Assembly (NCBI RefSeq): GCF_000695625.1
Contig: NZ_JMQI01000005.1
Span: forward strand, 1-64,000
DNA: 64,000 nt
Reading direction: 5' to 3'
From: Amycolatopsis rifamycinica
GTDB taxonomy: Bacteria > Actinomycetota > Actinomycetes > Mycobacteriales > Pseudonocardiaceae
Positions 8,663-16,355 of this stretch are shown here, in pieces (within the stretch, counting starts at the first letter, position 1; each line of letters opens with the position of its first letter). Made by a program: the position numbers and the translations under genes. Below the pieces are notes generated by a model. It had not been told where the DNA came from. It saw only the letters and a list, made by a program, of their open reading frames with translations, and ran no database searches.

Positions 8663-9088
8663 TCAGGCGGTGGCGCGCGCCAGACCGGCGGCCACGCGCT
8701 TGATGAAGGAGCCGAGGAACCAGCGGTAGAACCAGCCGGTACCCGGGATCTTCGGCGTGAACGTCGAGTGCCAGTGGATGTCGGTGCCGCCGTCGCGGGG
8801 CGAGAGGTCGACGTAGGCGACGTAGTCCCGCAGCGGCAAGCCGCGTTCCAGCGCGTAGCCGAACCGGCGGCCGGGCTCCAGCGCGACGATCTTTTCGTAC
8901 GAGCGGACGCCGTTGGTCTCGAACAGCCGGACCGCGCCCAGGCCTTCCGGCTCGTCCGCACCCGGCTGGACCAGCTCGAACGACCCCAGCGGCGACCACC
9001 GGGGCCAGCTCGCGCCGTCCCGCAGCAGGGCGTACACGGCCTCGGCCGGAGCGGCCGACCGGGTGTGGACCGAAATGCGTTGTACCAT
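8663..9088 (-). CDS. SRPBCC-fold protein (polyketide cyclase/START-like)
   Basis: 141 residues from the ATG of MVQRISVHTRSAAPAEAVYA. The SRPBCC pattern is clear: AVYALLRDGASWPRWSPLGS, then GLGAVRLFETNGVRSYEKIV, then TDIHWHSTFTPKIPGTGWFY. The fold binds hydrophobic ligands in a deep cavity; no ligand is predictable. An ATG 12 codons upstream would place the start across the divergent tetR start, so I reject it. The chosen start codon lies inside the first copy of the tandem operator at 9082-9095, so the adjacent TetR very probably represses this gene. Confidence 0.85.
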   Translation of the reverse strand: MVQRISVHTRSAAPAEAVYALLRDGASWPRWSPLGSFELVQPGADEPEGLGAVRLFETNGVRSYEKIVALEPGRRFGYALERGLPLRDYVAYVDLSPRDGGTDIHWHSTFTPKIPGTGWFYRWFLGSFIKRVAAGLARATA

Positions 9089-9111
9089 TTGGTACGTGTA
9101 CCATTTGGTAC
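9082..9111. promoter_or_regulatory. Tandem TetR operators overlapping two divergent start codons
   Basis: GTACCATTTGGTAC occurs twice, at 9082-9095 and 9098-9111, with centres 16 bp apart. Each is a GTACCA/TGGTAC dyad. The first contains the start codon of the SRPBCC gene and the second abuts the ATG of tetR, so the whole divergent intergenic region is 23 bp. Binding of the TetR product to both would block both transcripts and possibly translation initiation regions. Confidence 0.8.
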
Positions 9112-9654
9112 ATGATCGACGCAAGCCCGCGCGCGAAGCTGCTCGACGCGGCGATCGAGCACATCGCCCACCACGGCGGGGCGGACCGGAGCCTGCGCGC
9201 GCTGGCCGCCGACCTCGGCACCAGCCACCGCATGCTGATCTACCACTTCGGCTCGAAGGAAGGCCTGCTCACGGCGGTCGCGCGGGAGGTCGAGGCCCGG
9301 CAGCGGGCCGCGCTCGACGGCCTCGACCCGGCGGACGCGGGCCGCGCGTTCTGGCGGCGGCTCACCGACGAAGGCCTGCGCGCCAACGAAAAGCTGTTCT
9401 TCCAGCTCTACGGCCAGGCCCTGGGCGGCACGCCGGGCACGACGGAGTTCCTCGACGGCGTCGTCGAAGACTGGCTCGGTCCGGTCGAGGCGCTGCTGGC
9501 CCGCTACGGCGTCCCCGAGGCCGACCGGCCGGCCCACGCCCGGCTCGGGCTCGCCGTGGCCCGCGGGCTGCTGCTCGACCTCGTCACCACCGGCGACCGC
9601 GAAGCCGTCGACGCCGCCATGGAGCAGTTCCTGGCCCGGTACGAAAAGCCGTGA
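9112..9654 (+). CDS. TetR/AcrR-family transcriptional regulator
   Basis: 180 residues. The N-terminal helix-turn-helix is SLRALAADLGTSHRMLIYHF, followed by GSKEGLLTAVAREVEARQ. The remaining all-helical region is the ligand-binding domain. It is divergent from the SRPBCC gene, with tandem operators in the shared 23-bp gap. A truncated remnant of this same gene (26 bases of its middle joined to its last 39) lies 1 kb downstream at 10677-10738, showing a duplication event at this locus. Originally it was followed directly by the X-Pro peptidase gene, whose first bases are still attached here. Confidence 0.9.
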   Translation: MIDASPRAKLLDAAIEHIAHHGGADRSLRALAADLGTSHRMLIYHFGSKEGLLTAVAREVEARQRAALDGLDPADAGRAFWRRLTDEGLRANEKLFFQLYGQALGGTPGTTEFLDGVVEDWLGPVEALLARYGVPEADRPAHARLGLAVARGLLLDLVTTGDREAVDAAMEQFLARYEKP

Positions 9655-9711
9655 TTTCCTGTGCCGATGCGACTGGTACTGGGGTTCTTGGCCGCTTTGC
9701 TCACGACGGCG
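9616..9711 (+). repeat. 96-bp direct repeat, left copy
   Basis: Identical to 10700-10795 except for one base (C at 9636, G at 10720). It spans the last 39 bases of tetR, the six-base gap and the first 51 bases of the X-Pro peptidase gene. The two copies bracket a foreign-looking cassette of about 965 bp. Confidence 0.95.
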
Positions 9712-9720
9712 TGGGTGTAG
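9661..9720 (+). pseudogene. Truncated 5' fragment of the X-Pro peptidase gene
   Basis: GTG-CCG-ATG followed by the same signal-peptide codons as the intact gene at 10745 (MPMRLVLGFLAALLTTA), then divergence into W-V-stop. Seventeen residues match the intact gene. This is the leftover head of the peptidase gene where the cassette joined. Confidence 0.85.
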
Positions 9721-9759
9721 TGCGTGCGTTCCTTGACTCCCGGATGAGCAGGCGCGCAG

Positions 9760-10152
9760 TCACCCGTCGCGCTGAGCGGCGTCCCGCTTGGCCCGGACAA
9801 CTTCGTAGTCCGCCTCGGCCTGCTTTCGCTCCGCTCGCCTTTGGCTCCTGAGCAACGCGGCCTCAGCTCTGTCCAACCGCGCCCGCGCTCGATCCAGCGA
9901 CTCTCGCGCCAGCCAAATCGCCTCGGTGCTGCGCCTCACTCGATCATCAGCGGAAACTCCCAGTTCGTGGCTTCGTTCCCCCAGATGAGCCGCCATCGAC
10001 ACCATCTGATCTTCACGATCGTCAGCGCCATGCTCACGGTGGTCGGCGATCGAGTCCCGCCGATCCGCGATCTGATCACGTTCGTCGGCGATCCGGTCCC
10101 TCTCGTCGGCGAGCCGGTGCCGCTCATCCGCAGTGGCTTCACGCGCATTCAT
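9760..10152 (-). CDS. Coiled-coil protein with (I/L)ADERD heptad-like repeats
   Basis: 130 residues from the ATG of MNAREATADERHRLADERDR, preceded by CGGAGGG ten bases upstream. Residues 7-45 contain about five seven-residue repeats of the form (I/L)ADERD(R/Q/S); the rest is a charged continuous helix (SLDRARARLDRAEAALLRSQ). No known domain is visible. Similar ADERD-repeat helices occur in actinobacterial proteins next to GAF, ANTAR or anti-sigma genes. It follows the RsbW-like gene by 22 bases on the same strand. Base composition is visibly lower in GC than the flanks, in line with acquisition as a cassette. Confidence 0.75.
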   Translation of the reverse strand: MNAREATADERHRLADERDRIADERDQIADRRDSIADHREHGADDREDQMVSMAAHLGERSHELGVSADDRVRRSTEAIWLARESLDRARARLDRAEAALLRSQRRAERKQAEADYEVVRAKRDAAQRDG

Positions 10153-10174
10153 CGACTGGCGGCCCTCCGCACGA

Positions 10175-10573
10175 TCACGACCTGACTGCTCCACAGGGCC
10201 GGGATCCCGCCACAGCCCGGCGAGGAGCAAGCATGCGTACAACCGCCAGCGAGTCACCGGCGGGATCGAACCGGCAGCGCATCGGCGCAGTTCGATCAGC
10301 CAAGATGATGAGCTGCTCACCTGCGGTCTCAACGACCAGCTGCCCGTCATAGACCGCGTCCGGCTCAAACCCAAGATCACTCATGACCCACTGCGCGTAC
10401 CGACGAACGAGCCGAAGTTCCTCCATGCTGACGGCAATCCGAAGCTCGGTGCTCGCGCCACCGAAGCACGCGGACCACAAATGAGCCGGATTCTGCAAGA
10501 ACACGCGAGCACCATCCGGGCACGGATCCTCGCCGAGGGGGCCGCTGGGAACCGGCAGCTCGTCCCTGGTCAC
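10175..10573 (-). CDS. RsbW/UsfX-like anti-sigma-factor-type protein, degenerate
   Basis: 132 residues from a GTG with GGAGGT ten bases upstream. Residues about 43-115 follow the actinobacterial RsbW/UsfX pattern (ELRIAVSMEELRLVRRYAQW, GFEPDAVYDGQLVVE, MRCRFDP). The N-box expected after LVVE lacks the Mg-ATP asparagines (TAGEQLI instead of an ExCxNxxxHA-like run). The C-terminal half of the GHKL fold is missing; the end (APRRAVAGSRPCGAVRS) looks like a frame-shifted tail. It may bind a sigma or anti-anti-sigma partner without kinase activity. The family assignment is inference. It heads the two-gene minus-strand cassette. Confidence 0.65.
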   Translation of the reverse strand: MTRDELPVPSGPLGEDPCPDGARVFLQNPAHLWSACFGGASTELRIAVSMEELRLVRRYAQWVMSDLGFEPDAVYDGQLVVETAGEQLIILADRTAPMRCRFDPAGDSLAVVRMLAPRRAVAGSRPCGAVRS

Positions 10574-10676
10574 GGCACATCACCTCCGGCTACCGCGCCC
10601 AAGTGCCGAATAGCCCGGGCGTCGCCGTTCCACGGTCCGCCCGACCGCTCGCCGCGACAAGAGCCCTAAGTCCCCG

Positions 10677-10738
10677 CGGCGGTCGCGCGGGAGGTCGAGG
10701 CCATGGAGCAGTTCCTGGCGCGGTACGAAAAGCCGTGA
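10677..10738 (+). pseudogene. tetR remnant with internal in-frame deletion
   Basis: 10677-10702 matches tetR 9272-9297 exactly. From 10700 the sequence matches tetR 9616 onward. The 318-bp internal piece (9298-9615, 106 codons) is missing, and the joint sits on a GCC shared by both ends. The remnant keeps tetR's stop and passes directly into the intact peptidase gene. Confidence 0.85.
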
Positions 10739-10795
10739 TTTCCTGTGCCGATGCGACTGGTACTGGGGTTCTTGGCCGCTTTGCTCACGACGGCG
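10700..10795 (+). repeat. 96-bp direct repeat, right copy
   Basis: Right partner of 9616-9711, with one mismatch in 96. It includes the end of the tetR remnant and the start of the intact X-Pro peptidase gene. Confidence 0.95.
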
Positions 10796-12496
10796 GGGCT
10801 CGCACCCCCCGCCGTCGCCGCGGAAAGCCGTCCGATCCATTCCTACGCGGACGCGATCCGCGAGACGACGTGGGTGGAGACCGGCACCGACAACGACCAC
10901 GACGGCGAGCCCGACCGCGTCGCCGCCGACGTCATCCGGCCCGACACGCGCGTGCGCGTCCCGGTCATCCTCGACGTCAGCCCCTACTACGCGTGCTGCG
11001 GCCGCGGCAACGAGCAGCAGAAGAAGTCCTACGCGCCGGACGGCACGCCACTGCGGTTCCCGCTGTTCTACGACAACTACTTCGTGCCGCGCGGCTACGC
11101 CGTCGTGCTGGCCGACGTCGGCGGCACGAACCGGTCGTCCGGCTGCTTCGACGACGTCGCGTCCGGCAACGCGGTCGTGAACTGGCTCAACGGCCGGGCG
11201 AAAGCCTTCGACGCGCCCGACGGCGGCCGTGCGGTGACCGCGGCCTGGGCCACCGGGGACGTCGGCGCGATCGGCAAGTCGCAGGACGGCGCCACCGCGA
11301 TCGGCATGGCCGCCTCGGGCATCGCCGGGCTGAAGACGATCGTGCCGATCGAAGGCGTCGCGGACAACTACGCGCAGGTCATCGGCAACGGCGCTCCCTT
11401 CGCCACGCCGGAGAACACCGGGTCGTCCTTCACCTACAACGAGCGCGCCGCGGAACTGTGCAAGCCGTTCGAGGCCGGACAGAAAGCGCGCGCGGGCACG
11501 AACGGCGACTACAACGACTACTGGGAGAGCCAGCACTACGTGCCGCGCGCCGGGCAAGCGAGCGTGCTCATCGCGCAGGGCTTCGGAGACTGGGTCGTCG
11601 CACCGAACCAGTTCGCCCGCTACTGGGACGCGCTGGGCCGGGCCGGCGTCCCGCGGAAGGCGTGGCTGAGCCAGGCCGGCCACACCGACCCCTTCGACCT
11701 GCGGCGGGCGGAGTGGGTCGAGACACTGCACCGCTGGTTCGACCGCTGGCTGCTCGGCCTGCGCAACGGCGTCGAGCGTGCGCCCGCCGTGCACCTCGAG
11801 ACCGCTCCGGACCGGTGGACCGACCTCCGGAGCTGGCCGCCCGCGACGCTCCCGGTGACGCTGCGCCCGTCGGCCGGCGGCGCGCTGGGGCCGACCGGGT
11901 CCGGCACGGCGAGCGTCGTCGACGATCCCGCCGTCACCCGCGAGCAGTGGGCGGCCGGGGTGTCGGCCGCGCGGTTCACCGGGCCGCCCCTGCCGGCACC
12001 GGTGCGGATCGCCGGCTCGCCGTCGGTGACGATCACGGCGTCGTCCGACCGGACCGCCGCCCGGCTCGGCGTCGCGCTCGTCGACTACGGCCCGGCCGAG
12101 ACGCGCAACACCGCGGAGTACGGCAGCGGCATCCGTAACCTGACCACGCGGTCGTGCTGGGGCTCCGGTTCCGACGCCGACAGCGCGTGCTTCCTCGACA
12201 CCGTCGCCGACGTCGTGCGCGTCGACCACCGGATCGTCGCCGCCGGCTGGGCGGATCTCGGGCACCACGCGTCGCTGCGGCACGGCGAACCGCTCGTCCC
12301 CGGCCGGCCTTACCCGATGACCTTCGAACTCACCGCGCTCGACCACGTCGTCCCGGCCGGCCACCGCCTCGGGCTGCTCCTCGGCGGCACCGACGGGCTG
12401 TTGTTCGACCCGGCGCTGCCGCGGCTCGGCGACACGGTGACGTTCGACCTCTCGCGGACGTCGGTCACCTTCGGCCTTACAAAGCCCGAACACTAG
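10745..12496 (+). CDS. Secreted Xaa-Pro dipeptidyl-peptidase family (S15/CocE-like) hydrolase
   Basis: 583 residues with a signal peptide (LVLGFLAALLTTAGLAPPAVAA, cut near residue 26). The alpha/beta-hydrolase domain has its nucleophile at Ser179 in AIGKSQDGATA, where the family usually shows GxSYxG. The likely catalytic His is in SQAGHTDPFDLRRAEW. The C-terminal region (from about residue 370) is the beta-sandwich domain of PepX/CocE proteins. It probably releases X-Pro dipeptides or cleaves small esters outside the cell. The start is GTG at 10745 or ATG two codons later. Its original upstream neighbour tetR is now separated by the inserted cassette. Confidence 0.85.
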   Translation: MPMRLVLGFLAALLTTAGLAPPAVAAESRPIHSYADAIRETTWVETGTDNDHDGEPDRVAADVIRPDTRVRVPVILDVSPYYACCGRGNEQQKKSYAPDGTPLRFPLFYDNYFVPRGYAVVLADVGGTNRSSGCFDDVASGNAVVNWLNGRAKAFDAPDGGRAVTAAWATGDVGAIGKSQDGATAIGMAASGIAGLKTIVPIEGVADNYAQVIGNGAPFATPENTGSSFTYNERAAELCKPFEAGQKARAGTNGDYNDYWESQHYVPRAGQASVLIAQGFGDWVVAPNQFARYWDALGRAGVPRKAWLSQAGHTDPFDLRRAEWVETLHRWFDRWLLGLRNGVERAPAVHLETAPDRWTDLRSWPPATLPVTLRPSAGGALGPTGSGTASVVDDPAVTREQWAAGVSAARFTGPPLPAPVRIAGSPSVTITASSDRTAARLGVALVDYGPAETRNTAEYGSGIRNLTTRSCWGSGSDADSACFLDTVADVVRVDHRIVAAGWADLGHHASLRHGEPLVPGRPYPMTFELTALDHVVPAGHRLGLLLGGTDGLLFDPALPRLGDTVTFDLSRTSVTFGLTKPEH

Positions 12497-12566
12497 ACGG
12501 ACGCCCTTCGAACACGACCCCGCCAGAGTTCTCCTCGTACCCCGGGAACGGAGACGAGGAGAGACG

Positions 12567-12953
12567 ATGCGAGGAACCACCTGGACGCGGCTGGCGCTGG
12601 CGGGCGGGGCGAGCGCCGCCTGCCTGCTGGTGGCGGCGCCGCTGGCGTCGGCCCAGACGGCGCCGATCACGCTGAGCCCCGAGGAGTCGCAGCAGGTCTG
12701 CTCGGACTGGGTGCCGAAGCTGCAGAAGCGGGCCGCCAACCTGGAGAAGCGGATCAACGGCGGTCCCGAGATCAAGGGCTCGGTCGCCAACCTCAAGGCG
12801 CGGGCGGCCGACCAGCGGGCCGCCGGGCACACCGCCCGCGCCGACCAGCTGGACCAGCGCGCCACCAAGCGGCAGGGCCGCATCGGCGAGCTGACCACGG
12901 CCAAGCAGAAGCTCGACGCCTTCGCGGCCGCGCACTGCAAGCCGGCCAAGTGA
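12567..12953 (+). CDS. Small secreted helical protein, function unknown
   Basis: 128 residues with a clear Sec signal peptide (RLALAGGASAACLLVAAPLA, cleavage after ASAQ). The mature part is Lys/Arg/Ala/Gln-rich and predicted helical, with cysteines in QQVCSDWVPKL and at the C-terminus (AAHCKPAK) that could pair. It starts at an ATG following GGAGACGAGGAGAGACG. It overlaps the next gene by four bases (GTGA), so the exported protein and the lipoprotein are translated together. No family recognised. Confidence 0.8.
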   Translation: MRGTTWTRLALAGGASAACLLVAAPLASAQTAPITLSPEESQQVCSDWVPKLQKRAANLEKRINGGPEIKGSVANLKARAADQRAAGHTARADQLDQRATKRQGRIGELTTAKQKLDAFAAAHCKPAK

Positions 12954-13144
12954 GGGGCGCACGGGTCGCGGCGGCGGTCGGGGCCGCCGCACTCGTCGCG
13001 CTCGGCTGCTCGGGCTGCCGCGACGACCTGATGGGCTCTCCGGATCCGTCCACGTCGTCGGTTTCGCCGTCCGGCGAGCTGAGCGGGATCGAGTCGACGC
13101 TGAACGGGATCGAGTCCGACATGAACAGCGATGGCTCGCCCTGA
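12950..13144 (+). CDS. Small putative lipoprotein
   Basis: 64 residues from a GTG overlapping the previous stop. The signal sequence VAAAVGAAALVALGCSGC ends in a lipobox (ALGC), so Cys20 would be lipidated. The rest is a Ser/Pro linker and a short acidic helix (SGIESTLNGIESDMNS). It sits between a secreted protein and an OmpR-type two-component system, so an envelope-sensing role is possible but unproven. Confidence 0.7.
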   Translation: MRGARVAAAVGAAALVALGCSGCRDDLMGSPDPSTSSVSPSGELSGIESTLNGIESDMNSDGSP

Positions 13145-13189
13145 CCGGCTAGCGTCTCCCCTCTGAACACGGCGGAGACGGGAGCAGGC

Positions 13190-13876
13190 ATGGGGTCACC
13201 GGGACGCGGCCTCGTCCTCGTGGTCGAGGACGAGGCCGCGATCGCCGAGCTGGCGGCGCTCTACCTCAAGCGCGACGGCTTCGGTGTGCACGTCGAGGCC
13301 GACGGCGGCCGGGCACTGGAGGGGGTCCGCCGGCTCAAGCCGGTGGCGATCGTGCTCGACATCGGACTGTCCGGAATGGACGGTATCGAGATCTGCAAGG
13401 CGCTGCGCGCGGCCGGCGACTGGACGCCGGTGCTGTTCGTCACCGCCCGCGACGACGAGCTCGACCGCCTGCTCGGCCTGGAGATCGGCGCCGACGACTA
13501 CCTCACCAAGCCGTTCAGCCCGCGTGAGCTGGCGGCCCGGGTCCGGACCGTGCTGCGCCGCGCGTCGGGGGCGGCGCCGGCCGCGGAGACGTTCGCCGTG
13601 GGCGGCGCGCGCGTCGACGTCCTGTCCCGGCGGGCGTGGGCGGGCGACGTCGAGGTTTCGCTGACGTCGACCGAGTTCGACCTGCTGACGCACCTGCTCC
13701 GGCACCCGGGGCAGGTGCTTTCGCGCGACCAGCTGCTCAGCGCCGTCTGGGGGTACGCCGCGGCGGCGGGGACGCGCACGGTCGACGTCCACGTGGCGCA
13801 GCTGCGGGCGAAACTCGGGCCGTCGAGCCCGATCCGGACGGTGCGGGGCATCGGCTACGCGGCGGATCCGACATGA
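13190..13876 (+). CDS. OmpR/PhoB-family response regulator
   Basis: 228 residues. The receiver domain has the acidic pocket in LVVEDEAAI, the phospho-Asp in IVLDIGLSGMDGIE, the Thr in FVTARDDE and the Lys in YLTKPFSPRELAARV. The winged-helix DNA-binding domain runs from about residue 130 (LTSTEFDLLTHLLRHPGQVL) to RTVRGIGYAADP. Its stop overlaps the kinase start by four bases (ATGA), so the two form a coupled pair. Targets are not known; the lipoprotein immediately upstream is an obvious candidate. Confidence 0.93.
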   Translation: MGSPGRGLVLVVEDEAAIAELAALYLKRDGFGVHVEADGGRALEGVRRLKPVAIVLDIGLSGMDGIEICKALRAAGDWTPVLFVTARDDELDRLLGLEIGADDYLTKPFSPRELAARVRTVLRRASGAAPAAETFAVGGARVDVLSRRAWAGDVEVSLTSTEFDLLTHLLRHPGQVLSRDQLLSAVWGYAAAAGTRTVDVHVAQLRAKLGPSSPIRTVRGIGYAADPT

Positions 13877-15222
13877 GGGGAACGCTGGCCGGGCGGATCA
13901 CGCTGGTGTGCCTGGCCGTCGCGGGGGTGGCGGTGATCGTGGCCGGGCTGGTCGCGTCCCGGCTGATCCGGACCACGGCGGACAACGTGCTGCAGTCGTC
14001 GCTGGCCGCGCAGGCCGACGTCGTCGCGTCGCAGCTGGACGAAACGGGCATCGGCAACCGGCTCGGGGTGGGCAAGGTGGCCGACGTCGTGCGCGGGCAG
14101 GGCATCTCCGTCGTGGTCCGGCGGGCCGGCGGGCAGGCGCTCGGGGACGCCGTCGCCGTGCAGGCCGCCGGGAAGCTCGGGCTGGCGGCGGACCACTCGG
14201 GGCGCGTGCTGGTGGCGGGGTCGCAGTACCTGGTCGAGACGCGGGTGGTGGGCACGCGCGGGGCGGCGTTCGCGCTGGTCCTGCCCGCGCGGAACGCCGA
14301 AGCGACGCAGCGGGCCCTGGTGCGCAACATCCTGCTGGCGCTGGGCATCGGTCTCCTGGTGGCGGCGGTCGCGGGCTTCGTCTCGGGCCGGCTGCTGGGC
14401 CGTCCGCTGCGCCGGGCCGCGCTGGCCGCGGGGTCGCTGCGGGCGGGCCGTCGTGACGTGCGGGTGCCGGTGCAGGGGCCGCGCGAGGTGGCGGAGGTGG
14501 CCGGGTCGCTGAACTCGCTGGCCGACGCCCTGGCCGTCAGCGAGGCGCGGCAGCGGGAGTTCCTGCTGTCGGTGTCACACGAGCTGCGGACCCCGCTGAC
14601 GGCGGTGACCGGCTTCGCCGAAGCGATCGCGGACGGCGTCGCCTCGGGGCCGGACGCGGCGCGGGCCGGGCAGACGATCCAGCGGGAGGCGGCGCGGCTC
14701 GAGCGGCTCGTCACGGACCTGCTTGAGCTGGCCCGGCTGGGGGCGGACGAGTTCCGGCTGGACGTCGCTTCGGTCGACTTGGGCGCGCTGGTCCGCGACT
14801 GCGCGGAGGTGTGGCAGCTGCGGTGCGCCCGGGAGGACGTGCGGCTGTCGGTTTCGGCGCCTTCGTCGCCCGTGCCGGTGCTCGCGGACGCCCGGCGGCT
14901 GCGTCAGGTGGTCGACGGCCTGGCCGAGAACGCGCTGCGCGTCACCCCCGCGGGCGCGCCGATGGTGTTTTCGCTGTCGGTGTCCGGTTCTTCGGCCGCG
15001 CTTTCGGTCCGGGACGGCGGGCCGGGCCTGGCGCCGGAGGACTACCCGGTGGCGTTCGAGCGCGGCGTCCTGAACGCGCGCTACCGCGACCGCCGCCCGG
15101 TCGGGTCGGGCATCGGCCTGGCCCTGGTCCACGCCCTGGTCACCCGCATGGGCGGAACGTTGACGGCGGGCCCGGCCCCGGAAGGCGGCGCGGCCTTCAC
15201 GATGACGTTCCGCCGGCACTGA
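13873..15222 (+). CDS. Sensor histidine kinase (HisKA/HATPase)
   Basis: 449 residues. An N-terminal membrane helix (ITLVCLAVAGVAVIVAGLVA) and a second near residues 150-175 (NILLALGIGLLVAAVAGFV) bracket an extracytoplasmic sensor of about 115 residues. HAMP follows, then the phosphoacceptor in LSVSHELRTPLTAVTGFAEA and the ATPase boxes VVDGLAENALRVTPAG, VRDGGPGLAPED and GSGIGLALVHALVTRMGG. The start ATG overlaps the regulator's stop. It ends 224 bases before the next gene, and that gap holds the second ATCACGCGTG array. Confidence 0.92.
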   Translation: MRGTLAGRITLVCLAVAGVAVIVAGLVASRLIRTTADNVLQSSLAAQADVVASQLDETGIGNRLGVGKVADVVRGQGISVVVRRAGGQALGDAVAVQAAGKLGLAADHSGRVLVAGSQYLVETRVVGTRGAAFALVLPARNAEATQRALVRNILLALGIGLLVAAVAGFVSGRLLGRPLRRAALAAGSLRAGRRDVRVPVQGPREVAEVAGSLNSLADALAVSEARQREFLLSVSHELRTPLTAVTGFAEAIADGVASGPDAARAGQTIQREAARLERLVTDLLELARLGADEFRLDVASVDLGALVRDCAEVWQLRCAREDVRLSVSAPSSPVPVLADARRLRQVVDGLAENALRVTPAGAPMVFSLSVSGSSAALSVRDGGPGLAPEDYPVAFERGVLNARYRDRRPVGSGIGLALVHALVTRMGGTLTAGPAPEGGAAFTMTFRRH

Positions 15223-15270
15223 GCTGGGCGGCGCGGGCGGTGACGTCCATCAGGGCTGACTCCGCCGCAG

Positions 15271-15425
15271 CGTGATGCCCCTCCCATCACGCGTGATGCC
15301 CCGCCAATCACGCGAAAAGCCCGGTTGGTCACCCGCGATGCCGCCGACGGCCGAAGCCGGTGTGGGTGCCGGGCATCACACGTGTCCGGAACGGCATCAC
15401 ACGTGATTGCCGGGGCATCACGCGG
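15271..15425. repeat. Intergenic cluster of ATCAC(G/A)CGTG dyads
   Basis: At least six copies of an ATCACGCG- or ATCACACGTG-type core in both orientations. They include a perfect 12-bp palindrome ATCACGCGTGAT at 15286-15297 and two CGTGAT-N9-ATCACG hairpin-capable units (15271-15306). A second set around 15373-15425 is built on GGCATCACACGTG. It lies between a histidine kinase and a divergently unrelated LysR gene, with no coding potential. It shares its core with the array at 4658-4797. Confidence 0.75.
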
Positions 15426-15446
15426 CGTGGTCGTTAGGGTCGGGGG

Positions 15447-16352
15447 ATGGAGATGCTGCACTTGCGCTACTTCGTCGCGGTTGCCGAGGAACTGAACTTC
15501 TCCGCGGCCGCGCGGAAGCTGCACATGGCCGCGTCGCCGCTCAGCCAGCGGATCAAGGACCTCGAACACGAACTCGGGCAGCAGCTGTTCGACCGCAGCA
15601 CCCACCACGTCACCCTCACCGACGCCGGGGCCGCGCTGCTGCCGCTCGCGCGGGACGTCCTGGAGCGGATCGGCGCGATCCCGTGGAAGCTGGAAGAGGC
15701 CGTCCGGCCGCAGCGCAGCACCCTGTTCCTCGGCATGCCCGCCGGCGTGCACCCCGACCTGCGCGACCGCGTCAACGCCCTCGCCGAGCGCGTCCGGCAC
15801 CGCTACGAGCTCAAACGCTGGCCCGGCACCACCGCCGACCTCGTGCAGGGCGTGCACGACGGCAAGCTGGCCCTCACCCTCGCCCGGCTGCCGGTCACCG
15901 ATCCCGCGCTGGAACAGCTGCCCGTGATGACCGAACGGCTCGGCGCCGTCGTGCCCGCCGACCTGTTCGCCGGGCGGGACGCCGTCAGCCTCGCCGAACT
16001 GGCCGGATTCCCGTACGTCGCGTCTCCCGGCGAAATCACCCCCGCGTATTTCGACCAGCTGGACCACCAATTGAACGAACTGGGCGTCAAAAAACGCATC
16101 CGGCTGACCAACACCGGCTACGGCGGGACGTCGGAAATCATTTCCAGCGGCGAGGCGTTCTCGATTTCCATGCTCGACGCCAGGTCGCCGATGCACGGCT
16201 ACCGGCTCGACAACGTCATCGTGCTGCCCTTCACCGATTTCCGCCCCCAGCTGGACACCGGCCTGCTCTGGCGGCGTGACCGCTCCGACGGCGACCTGCG
16301 CGAGCTTGTCGCCGTCGCCAAAGAGATCTTCGCCGAGCCGATCAGCAGCTAG
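15447..16352 (+). CDS. LysR-family transcriptional regulator
   Basis: 301 residues. The N-terminal winged helix reads [20 protein letters not shown], then AASPLSQRIKDLEHELGQQL and FDRSTHHVTLTDAGAALLP; the remainder is the periplasmic-binding-protein-like effector domain. It precedes the CoA-dependent catabolic operon in the same orientation rather than divergently. A strong 11-7-11 inverted repeat lies four bases after its stop, so it likely controls that operon. The inducer would be an acyl-CoA or acid of that pathway (inference). Confidence 0.9.
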   Translation: MEMLHLRYFVAVAEELNFSAAARKLHMAASPLSQRIKDLEHELGQQLFDRSTHHVTLTDAGAALLPLARDVLERIGAIPWKLEEAVRPQRSTLFLGMPAGVHPDLRDRVNALAERVRHRYELKRWPGTTADLVQGVHDGKLALTLARLPVTDPALEQLPVMTERLGAVVPADLFAGRDAVSLAELAGFPYVASPGEITPAYFDQLDHQLNELGVKKRIRLTNTGYGGTSEIISSGEAFSISMLDARSPMHGYRLDNVIVLPFTDFRPQLDTGLLWRRDRSDGDLRELVAVAKEIFAEPISS

Positions 16353-16355
16353 CGA

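Noticed and set aside
9712..10676. Insertion sequence
   Set aside because: No transposase, no terminal inverted repeats and no short target duplication. The flanking repeat is a 96-bp host duplication instead.
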